A stretch of DNA of 26,996 nt from EsbW-18 sp964608145 (GTDB taxonomy: Bacteria; Patescibacteriota; Minisyncoccia; Phycocordibacterales; EsbW-18): assembly GCA_964608145.1 (NCBI GenBank), contig CAZSMD010000006.1, positions 1 through 26,996 of the forward strand. Reading direction: 5' to 3'. Positions 21,711 through 26,996 of the stretch are shown in pieces. The position numbers were made by a program, and so were the translations under genes. The notes under the pieces were generated by a model. That model was not told where the DNA came from. It saw only the letters and a list, made by a program, of their open reading frames with translations, and did not search any database. Positions within the stretch are counted from its first letter, which is position 1; every line of letters begins with the position of its first letter.

Positions 21711-21761
21711 AAGAAAAACCTCTGCCTTCACACACGTCACGGACGGTGCGCCGACAGAGGT
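21711..21761 (-). terminator. Terminator of the candidate structured RNA
   Basis: ACCTCTG/CAGAGGT form a 7-bp outer stem (21718-21724 with 21755-21761). A further CGCAC/GTGTG pairing lies inside. On the minus strand TTTTCTTTT follows. It lies just upstream of the ftsW promoter, so a leftward transcript that is not ftsW ends here. Confidence 0.75.
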
Positions 21762-22250
21762 CCCAGAGAAGGTCAGCCTTGGCTGACGGTGAGCCGCGAT
21801 GGGCTCGGTGGTGCCGTACTGCGAAGAGCGAAGAAGCTATTGATCCACCTCTTGAGAGAGGAGAATTGAAGACATCGGGGAGGCGCCGTACACACCGCCA
21901 ACCCCGAAACCGAGAGAGCACCCCAGGAAAACGTCTCCATGGGTGTTCCGGTTCTCCAGAAGAGCCGCCGAGTCTTCGACCCGCAGGGGCTCTTGACGCC
22001 CCAGCTCCTTCTGGCGCAGTGAGTTGTCCGGCAAGAACCGTTATGGATCGGTGTGGCTGCGCACCATCCGATCTTCTTGCCTCGCTTGAGCGTTCACACC
22101 TCGGCCAAGGAGATTAACCGTGATGTCCCAGCGGCGTTGCCAGGATGCCCTGGACCCATGCGCCGCTGAAGATGACAGGCACTACGTTTCCCGGGAGGGA
22201 TATGCGGGCCCGCCAGTCGCTCGCACTAAAGGAACAAGCTTCTTTTACCT
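21711..22250 (-). ncRNA. Candidate ~540-nt structured non-coding RNA
   Basis: Between mraY and ftsW about 540 nt are enclosed by a strong promoter and a terminator, with no convincing reading frame. Several nested helices can be read. AGCGGCG/CGCCGCT (22130-22136, 22161-22167) encloses CCAGG/CCTGG. GCAAGAA/TTCTTGC (22031-22037, 22074-22080) encloses GATCGG/CCGATC. AAGAGCC/GGCTCTT is at 21960-21966 and 21988-21994. AACCG/CGGTT (21908-21912, 21949-21953) encloses CACCC/GGGTG. ACGG/CCGT (21786-21789, 21814-21817) encloses GAGCC/GGCTC. CCTCT/AGAGG hairpin is at 21848-21861. The motifs of tmRNA, RNase P RNA and SRP RNA were looked for and not found. The class is unknown. A decayed gene remains a possible alternative. 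Confidence 0.45.
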
Positions 22251-22256
22251 GAAATA

Positions 22257-22284
22257 ATTCTAACAGCAAAGAAAAAAGCGTCAA
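22257..22284 (-). promoter_or_regulatory. Strong promoter of the candidate structured RNA
   Basis: On the minus strand TTGACG (22279-22284) is followed after 16 bp by TAGAAT (22257-22262). Each hexamer matches the consensus at five of six positions. The start site would be near 22250. Confidence 0.7.
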
Positions 22285-22328
22285 GGGGGAAAAACATCGC
22301 AAGACGCGTGTAAAAAAATGTCAATTCC

Positions 22329-23387
22329 CTACCCCCACAGTGCGATGAGAACGCCCACAAAAGCAAAGATAACGGAGATGACCCAGTAGCGCATGACTAC
22401 CTTGTACGCAGGCCAGCCGAGTGCTTCGAAATGATGATGGATGGGTGCGACCAGAAAGATTTTCTTGCCTCGTATTTTTTTCGATGCGACCTGAAGGATG
22501 TTTGCGCCGACGGTGACAAACTGCACGACGGCGATAATCGGCAACAAGAGCACGGTGTTCGTGAGAAATGCGATGATGGTGAGCGCCAGTGCGAGCGCCA
22601 TGAATCCCGTTTCAGTGAGGTAGAAGCGCGCGGGCGGGATGTTAAACCACAAAAATGCCAGGAGCCCGCCGACGATGACGAAGGAGAGCGCTGATGTGTC
22701 GATTTGATTGTTGATGAGTGCAATCAGACCCAGTGCAGCAAATACAACGGAAAGCACGCCTCCCGAGAGTCCGTCGAGTCCGTCGATAATACCCGAAGCC
22801 ATGATGGCGAGGAGTACGACCAGGAAGAACGGGATAAACCAAAGTCCGATATCAAAGAATCCGTAAAACGGCACGAAAATCTCCGACATGCCGAGCTTTG
22901 AGTAGAACCACCAAGCGACAAAAAGTCCGAAAAGAAGAATCGGCGTAACGCGGTAGAAAAACGGCAAACCGTCCGGAAACCGGCGGGACTTTCCGATGAC
23001 GACAAGGTCCTCGATAAATCCGACGATGGCACCCAACAGAAATCCGGCGAGCGGAAGCCATGTTTGCGAACGTGAAAGAAAGTCCACTTTTCCCGAAGGA
23101 CCGCCTGATGTGAAATACGAAATAATCCAGAATACCGCGACAGTGAGCATGACTGAGAACACAACGACGAGACCGCCCATGCGCGGCGTGCTTGTCTCCT
23201 TTTCTTTGTGCATCTCGTTAAAAATCGGCGTGCCGCGATCGTCACCCAGCCCCTGTGTATTCCCTGCCCGCTTTTTCCAGGCCTGATACTTGTAGAGGTA
23301 GTGCGTGATGATCGGCGTAATCGCGATACCGGTCAAAAACGAAACAGTCGCCGGTGTGATGACTTTGATGATATCGACGGGGGTCAT
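22329..23387 (-). CDS. mraY: Phospho-MurNAc-pentapeptide transferase MraY, divergent
   Basis: MraY transfers phospho-MurNAc-pentapeptide to undecaprenyl phosphate, giving lipid I. The 352-residue protein has about ten membrane helices and the family blocks STPRMGG (66-72), GFIEDLVVIG (123-132), IIDGLDGLSGG (200-210), FLWFNIPPARFYLTETGF (245-262) and IHHHFEALGW (316-325). Two of the three catalytic acidic positions known from other MraY proteins differ: the D-D pair is E126-D127, and the aspartate of the FMGDTGS block is E259 in TETG. The NLTDGLDG motif is GIIDGLDG. The histidine triplet is intact. The gene follows the carboxypeptidase by 50 nt and has an extended -10 (23394-23402) only 6 nt before its ATG. 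Confidence 0.93.
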   Translation of the reverse strand: MTPVDIIKVITPATVSFLTGIAITPIITHYLYKYQAWKKRAGNTQGLGDDRGTPIFNEMHKEKETSTPRMGGLVVVFSVMLTVAVFWIISYFTSGGPSGKVDFLSRSQTWLPLAGFLLGAIVGFIEDLVVIGKSRRFPDGLPFFYRVTPILLFGLFVAWWFYSKLGMSEIFVPFYGFFDIGLWFIPFFLVVLLAIMASGIIDGLDGLSGGVLSVVFAALGLIALINNQIDTSALSFVIVGGLLAFLWFNIPPARFYLTETGFMALALALTIIAFLTNTVLLLPIIAVVQFVTVGANILQVASKKIRGKKIFLVAPIHHHFEALGWPAYKVVMRYWVISVIFAFVGVLIALWG

Positions 23388-23393
23388 AGGACT

Positions 23394-23402
23394 AGTGTAG
23401 CA
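23394..23402 (-). promoter_or_regulatory. Extended -10 promoter of mraY
   Basis: TGC-TACACT on the minus strand ends 6 nt before the mraY ATG, which predicts a leaderless message. No Shine-Dalgarno site is present. Confidence 0.5.
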
Positions 23403-23437
23403 GAGGCGCGAAAGGTGTACGTAAAAAAAGTGGAGAA

Positions 23438-24316
23438 TTACACTTCGTCAAAATAACGTCGTGCGGCATCGATGAGCTTCTCCATGTCGGCAAACCGGCC
23501 TTCTTTTGTGGAGCCCAGAACCACGATGATAATCGGGTGGCCGATGCCGACGTCAAACGACATGGCAAGATTGCCGCCTGCAATGTCGGTAAAGCCGGTT
23601 TTGCCGCCGATTGCCCAGGGGACGCTCTCAGCGATAGTGTTTGTGTTGGTGACGGTGTGTGTGCGGTCAAGGGAAGCAATGGTTGTCTCTTCAAACCGTG
23701 TTGCATCGAGCAGACCCGGGATTGTTGCGAGTACGTGCGCAAAAAGCCGGGCAACGTCATAGGCGGAGCCGCGGTTTACCGAACCGTCGGGCTCATCAAG
23801 ACCGGTGACGTTAATGAATGACGTGTCGATGAGTCCGAGAAGTTTTGCCTGTGCATTCATTTGGTCCACAAAGCGCGTCGCGGGCGTTGCCGTTATGCGG
23901 TCATGATTTTCGGCGAGCGCCGCAGCGGCGTCATTTGATGACGAAACGAGCGTGTATTCAATAAGCGCATCTCTTCCCCACCGTTCGCCGAGGACAAGAC
24001 CGTTCGAGCCTTCGTTTGCGAGTGCGTCCGCTGAAATGGAAAGTGTCGCGTCTTCCGGAATGAATTCATAGGCGACAATCGCAGTCATGAGCTTTGAGAG
24101 AGACGCAAGCGGAAGCGCGCGCCGCGCGTCACGACGGTAAATCGGCATTTCTGTTTTTGCATCCCAGACGAGCACGGACTCGGCTTCGAGGACAAGGCCT
24201 TCAAACACATCGCGCGGCGGCTCGGTTGCCTGTATTTCCGGTGTCGCTCTGTCGCGGAGCGCAAAAATGAGCGCCAAAATACCGGCGCACACAAGTGCGC
24301 CGACTAAAATGTGCAT
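23438..24316 (-). CDS. D-alanyl-D-alanine carboxypeptidase (S11 family, PBP5/6-like)
   Basis: These low-molecular-weight penicillin-binding proteins trim the terminal D-alanine from peptidoglycan peptides. All three active-site motifs are present: SLSK (about residues 72-75), SSN (126-128) and KTG in GGKTGFTD. An N-terminal membrane segment MHILVGALVCAGILALIFAL serves as signal or anchor. ATG 24316 (292 residues) is preferred because it directly precedes this helix and lies 19 nt after the scpB stop. Starts at 24388 and 24424 would overlap scpB by 53 and 89 nt and add a polar tail. The C-terminal beta domain and amphipathic anchor of E. coli PBP5 are missing. It is in line with scpB upstream and mraY downstream. 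Confidence 0.9.
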   Translation of the reverse strand: MHILVGALVCAGILALIFALRDRATPEIQATEPPRDVFEGLVLEAESVLVWDAKTEMPIYRRDARRALPLASLSKLMTAIVAYEFIPEDATLSISADALANEGSNGLVLGERWGRDALIEYTLVSSSNDAAAALAENHDRITATPATRFVDQMNAQAKLLGLIDTSFINVTGLDEPDGSVNRGSAYDVARLFAHVLATIPGLLDATRFEETTIASLDRTHTVTNTNTIAESVPWAIGGKTGFTDIAGGNLAMSFDVGIGHPIIIVVLGSTKEGRFADMEKLIDAARRYFDEV

Positions 24317-24335
24317 CGTCACCCGGCTCAGACGC

Positions 24336-24929
24336 TCATGCGCCGGCGGTATCGGTTGCGGGTTCTGTTGTAGTTCCTGGGGCGGCATCTGTTTTTTCCT
24401 GTTCGCTTGCTTCGAATTGTGCAATCTCCGCGCGCACTTCCTTGAAGTTGGGAAGTTCTTCGCACGATGTGATTCCTAAAAAGGATAGCAATTCAAACGT
24501 TGGTTTGTAAAGGAAACCTCGCGCGTCGTGCGGATTTTCTGTTCGCTCGATCAAGCCGCGGACCATGAGCTGACGCAAAATAAATGTGGAGTTCACGCCG
24601 CGGATGTAATCAATGCGTGCGCGTGACAGCGGACCGTAGTAAAGCACAATCGTGAGCGTCTCAAGTCCCGCTTTGCCGAGGTCGCGCTCAAGGTCTTCTT
24701 TGATAAGACCTTCGATGAGTGCGGACATGTCGCGGGCGGTCGTCAAAAGCACCCCCTCATCTTTCATGATGAGCGAAAGACCGCGCCCGGAAAGGCCCTC
24801 CTGGAGCGCCATAAGCCCTTTACGGACGTTTTCGGGGCTCTGTTTGAGGATTGTCGCCAGTTCTTTTATGGACACCGGTTCACCCTTAAAAAAGAGGACG
24901 GCTTCAAGTTGTGACTCGAGTTGCTGCAT
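24336..24929 (-). CDS. scpB: Segregation and condensation protein B
   Basis: ScpB is the winged-helix dimer that, with ScpA and SMC, forms the bacterial condensin. The 197-residue protein has the two winged-helix domains: LESQLEAVLFFKGEPVSIKELATIL at the start and KAGLETLTIVLYYGPLSRARIDYIRGVNS in the middle, the latter being the most conserved family block. A low-complexity tail rich in Thr, Ala and Glu follows from about 178. It begins 3 nt after the scpA stop. No smc gene is in the window. Confidence 0.95.
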   Translation of the reverse strand: MQQLESQLEAVLFFKGEPVSIKELATILKQSPENVRKGLMALQEGLSGRGLSLIMKDEGVLLTTARDMSALIEGLIKEDLERDLGKAGLETLTIVLYYGPLSRARIDYIRGVNSTFILRQLMVRGLIERTENPHDARGFLYKPTFELLSFLGITSCEELPNFKEVRAEIAQFEASEQEKTDAAPGTTTEPATDTAGA

Positions 24930-24932
24930 AGA

Positions 24933-25682
24933 TTATGAATAGTTTGGTACGTTCACGTTGTCGTGCTGCATTTCAATATCGGAGAACATCTCATGCTGGC
25001 GCACGAGCAATACTCCCCGCTTGACGAGCTCAAGCATAGCAAGAAAACCGACAATCGTCGTCACTTTTTCCGCACGATTTCCCGAAGTACCCGTTGCGTG
25101 TGTTTTTGCGAAGTCAGTGAAGCGCATCGTCAGCGCGCTTTGAATGCGGTCCGAGAGCCGGTTAATCATTTCCTCAAGGCTCATGATTTTTTCAACAACG
25201 GCCTTCTGCAGTTTTTCCGCCTTCGGAAGATGCGCCAGCACGCGCTCTGCCGCTTCGGCGAGTGACGCGACCGAGATAGAGCGGTGCGGAATGAAGCGCG
25301 CTTCGCGCGGACGTGATTCAACCTGCGGTGCAAACAGAATGTGCTTGCCGAATTGTGCGCGAACGCCGTGGGACAGCTCCTGCACGCGCTTGTAGAGGCG
25401 CAGGCGCTCCTCGAGGTTCTGAATATCACCCTCCTCTTCAGGTGAGAGCGTAAATTCCGGGAGAAGCGAGCGCGACTTGATGAGTACTAAGGTTGAGGCA
25501 ATAAGCACAAACTGCGCAACGTCGCGCATGGGAAAAGAGCCCATCTCTTCGACGTGCGCGATGTATTCGTCGGCAACATCGGCGAGCGCGATGTCGTTGA
25601 TGAACAGTTTCCGCTTTTCTATCAACGAGAGCAGAAGCTCAAGCGGCCCTTCAAAGACGGGTGTTTTGACTGAAAAACTCAT
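24933..25682 (-). CDS. scpA: Segregation and condensation protein A (kleisin)
   Basis: ScpA is the kleisin that links the SMC heads. From ATG 25682 it has 249 residues, and the start MSFSVKTPVFEGPLELLLSLIEKRKL matches the conserved N-terminal F.GPL.LLL.LI block. A middle helical region with a charged linker follows, and the C-terminal winged helix contains VVGFLAMLELVKRGVLLVRQHEMFSDIEM-like sequence, also typical. A frame open to 25709 adds nine unrelated residues. TACAAT at 25693-25698 (minus strand) lies 10 nt before the ATG. scpB follows directly. Confidence 0.95.
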   Translation of the reverse strand: MSFSVKTPVFEGPLELLLSLIEKRKLFINDIALADVADEYIAHVEEMGSFPMRDVAQFVLIASTLVLIKSRSLLPEFTLSPEEEGDIQNLEERLRLYKRVQELSHGVRAQFGKHILFAPQVESRPREARFIPHRSISVASLAEAAERVLAHLPKAEKLQKAVVEKIMSLEEMINRLSDRIQSALTMRFTDFAKTHATGTSGNRAEKVTTIVGFLAMLELVKRGVLLVRQHEMFSDIEMQHDNVNVPNYS

Positions 25683-25692
25683 GGCAATCTCT

Positions 25693-25698
25693 ATTGTA
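25693..25698 (-). promoter_or_regulatory. Possible scpA -10 box
   Basis: TACAAT on the minus strand is 10 nt before the scpA ATG and 20 nt after the aspS stop. A start site there would give a leader of only about 3 nt. Confidence 0.4.
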
Positions 25699-25718
25699 CC
25701 GCATTGCACACGCGGTCT

Positions 25719-26996
25719 CTATTTCTTTTCTTCCCCGGTTGCGAGCCGCTCATCAATGCGCTCCATGTCCCGTGGAAACATTGATGCCTCGCGAATATTT
25801 TTCAAACCAAGTATTTGCATTGTCATTCTCTCTGCGCCAAAAGCGAAGCCGCCTTCAGGCGGAGCGCCGTACTTGAAAGCCTCGAGGAACATTTTTATTT
25901 TATTTGGATCCATACCCCACTCTTGCACATGCTTTTCAAGCTGCGTGTAATCGTTGATGCGGCGTCCTCCGGAAAGCCACTCCACCCCTCGGCACAAAAG
26001 ATCCATACCCTCGTTAAATTCGGGGTTTTCGGGGTTTGGATACACGTAGAAGGGTTTCTTTTTTGTCGGATATCCGTACACAAACACAAAGTCAGATCCT
26101 GTCTCTTTTGCAATAATTTCGCACAACAGACGTTCGCTTATCGGATTTAAATCTTTGTCGCCGCGGAAATCCTCCCCGGTCTCCTTGAAGATTTTTTCTT
26201 CCGCTTCGGTGAGTGAAAGTGTCGGTGTTTTGTCTAGCATTTTTGGCAATGTCGCACCAAGTAGCTTGAGTTCCCTCGCACACCGTTTCTCGACTTCTTG
26301 AAGAATGAAGCGAACCACGGATTCGGCCGTGTCGCGGACATCTGTCCAGCTGTCGATGAATCCCATTTCAACGTCAAGAGACACAACCTCGGTGAGGTGT
26401 CGTGTTGTTGTGCTCGGCTCTGCTCGAAATATTTTGTTGACTGAAAAAACACGCTCAAAGGCCGTCATGACAATCTGTTTGTACAACTGCGGGCTTTGTG
26501 AGAGAAATGCTTTGTGTTCAAAGTAATCAACACGGAATACCTCTGCCCCACCCTCGGCGACGGCTGGAGCGATTGACGGCGCTTGAAATTCAAAAAATTC
26601 CTGGGACTTTAGGTATTCTCGGAACGCGTCAATGATTGCCTCCTGTACTTTGAAGATTGCTTGAAGGCGCGGGTGTCTCAGAACCAGTGCCCGGTGATCA
26701 AGTTGAGTTGGAAGTTCCAGGTCGAGCTCTTCTTTCGTTATATCGAAAGGCATCGGTGCGGCTTTTGCGAGAACCTTTAATTCTTTTGCTTCGAGTTCGA
26801 CCGTTCCGGTTTCAATTTTTTCGTTCACAAGGTTCGCCGGGCGTCCCTTCACTGTTCCAGTTATTTCCACAACGTCTTCCGTTCTTAACTCGGAAGCGAC
26901 CGCGTGGGCGTTTTCGGACACCTTTGGATTAAAAACTACCTGGAGAAGCCCAGATCTGTCGCGCAAATCAATAAAGATGAGTTTACCGTGGTCGCG
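25719..26996 (-). CDS. aspS: Archaeal/eukaryotic-type aspartyl-tRNA synthetase, 5' end outside the window
   Basis: This class IIb synthetase lacks the start codon here, because the frame runs off the right edge; the visible part starts RDHGKLIFIDLRDRSGLLQ in the OB-fold anticodon domain. The catalytic blocks follow: SPQLYKQ, then motif 2 as IFRAEPSTTTRHLTEV, and motif 3 as GGFAFGAERMTMQILGLKNIREASMFPRD. These forms and the missing bacterial GAD insertion point to the archaeal type, which is often non-discriminating and also charges tRNA-Asn for later amidation. An AsnRS assignment is less likely but cannot be fully excluded by eye. scpA follows after 36 nt. Confidence 0.88.
   Translation of the reverse strand, partial: RDHGKLIFIDLRDRSGLLQVVFNPKVSENAHAVASELRTEDVVEITGTVKGRPANLVNEKIETGTVELEAKELKVLAKAAPMPFDITKEELDLELPTQLDHRALVLRHPRLQAIFKVQEAIIDAFREYLKSQEFFEFQAPSIAPAVAEGGAEVFRVDYFEHKAFLSQSPQLYKQIVMTAFERVFSVNKIFRAEPSTTTRHLTEVVSLDVEMGFIDSWTDVRDTAESVVRFILQEVEKRCARELKLLGATLPKMLDKTPTLSLTEAEEKIFKETGEDFRGDKDLNPISERLLCEIIAKETGSDFVFVYGYPTKKKPFYVYPNPENPEFNEGMDLLCRGVEWLSGGRRINDYTQLEKHVQEWGMDPNKIKMFLEAFKYGAPPEGGFAFGAERMTMQILGLKNIREASMFPRDMERIDERLATGEEKK

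Noticed and set aside
21682..21921. N-terminal extension of ftsW
   Set aside because: It would read through the terminator at 21711-21761 and the extended -10 at 21687-21695, has no membrane-protein character, and ATGATG at 21681 is the natural start.
21317..22117. Long + strand frame of 266 residues across ftsW and the candidate RNA region
   Set aside because: It is mostly the complement of ftsW, has a biased Arg/Ser-rich composition, and lacks promoter and ribosome-binding site.
21837..22302. Two short leftward frames inside the candidate RNA
   Set aside because: The upstream one starts before the predicted transcription start and has no start codon after it; the other needs a TTG without Shine-Dalgarno site. 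Neither is preferred over a structured RNA, though a coding role is not fully excluded.
1..26996. CRISPR arrays, transposases or prophage genes
   Set aside because: No regularly spaced repeat array and no cas, transposase, integrase or phage structural gene was recognised anywhere in the window.

Overview
The window looks like a chromosomal scaffold piece from a Candidate Phyla Radiation bacterium, probably a Parcubacteria-type lineage. This is inferred from gene content and protein style: a compact cell-division and wall set, a four-helix-bundle S23-type protein, short membrane proteins with an Ada-like metal-binding tail, divergent MraY and HisRS-like proteins, and an archaeal-type AspRS. 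TGA is used as an ordinary stop (for example at the end of the antiporter gene), so there is no sign of UGA recoding. Two runs of exactly 100 N (13044-13143 and 16343-16442) are scaffold gaps.

Layout. 1-1750 (+): a CaCA-type antiporter, tRNA-Val(GAC), and a small cysteine-rich gene with its own promoter and terminator. 1751-8298 (-): lepB, a HisRS-like gene, rpsU, ybeY, ftsA, ftsZ, a four-helix-bundle gene flanked by inverted repeats, and a TrxB/AhpF-like reductase. 8468-9701 (+): pth, then a self-contained operon of two small unknown genes. 9700-10836 (-): rpsA. 11015-12064 (+): an unknown exported/membrane protein and a two-codon minigene-like site. 12066-13238 (-): cysS, broken by a gap. 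13283-14482 (+): a C-terminal processing protease. 14556-14929 (-): a small unknown gene with a very strong promoter. 15001-16245: rplI (+), rpmA (-) and an Ada-like membrane protein (+). 16443-26996 (-): a cell-wall and chromosome block read aspS, scpA, scpB, dacA-like, mraY, a candidate ~540-nt structured RNA, ftsW, murG, gltX, an M23 peptidase and a tryptophan-rich membrane protein.

How the genes fit together. MraY and MurG make lipid I and lipid II. FtsW works with a transpeptidase to polymerise them at the FtsZ/FtsA ring. The D,D-carboxypeptidase and the M23 peptidase remodel the wall, and ScpA/ScpB serve chromosome segregation. Signal peptidase and the S41 protease handle exported proteins. 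The rest is mainly translation: four synthetase-type genes, S1, S21, L9, L27, Pth, YbeY and a tRNA.

The most interesting points are: (1) a probable large structured non-coding RNA between mraY and ftsW with promoter, terminator and several nested helices; (2) an IVS-like cassette inserted exactly between the ftsZ stop and the trxB start; (3) a recurring promoter geometry in which the -10 box lies 5-10 nt before the ATG of core genes, which suggests leaderless mRNAs, while small accessory genes mostly carry good Shine-Dalgarno sites and consensus promoters; and (4) several small unknown genes with complete expression signals.
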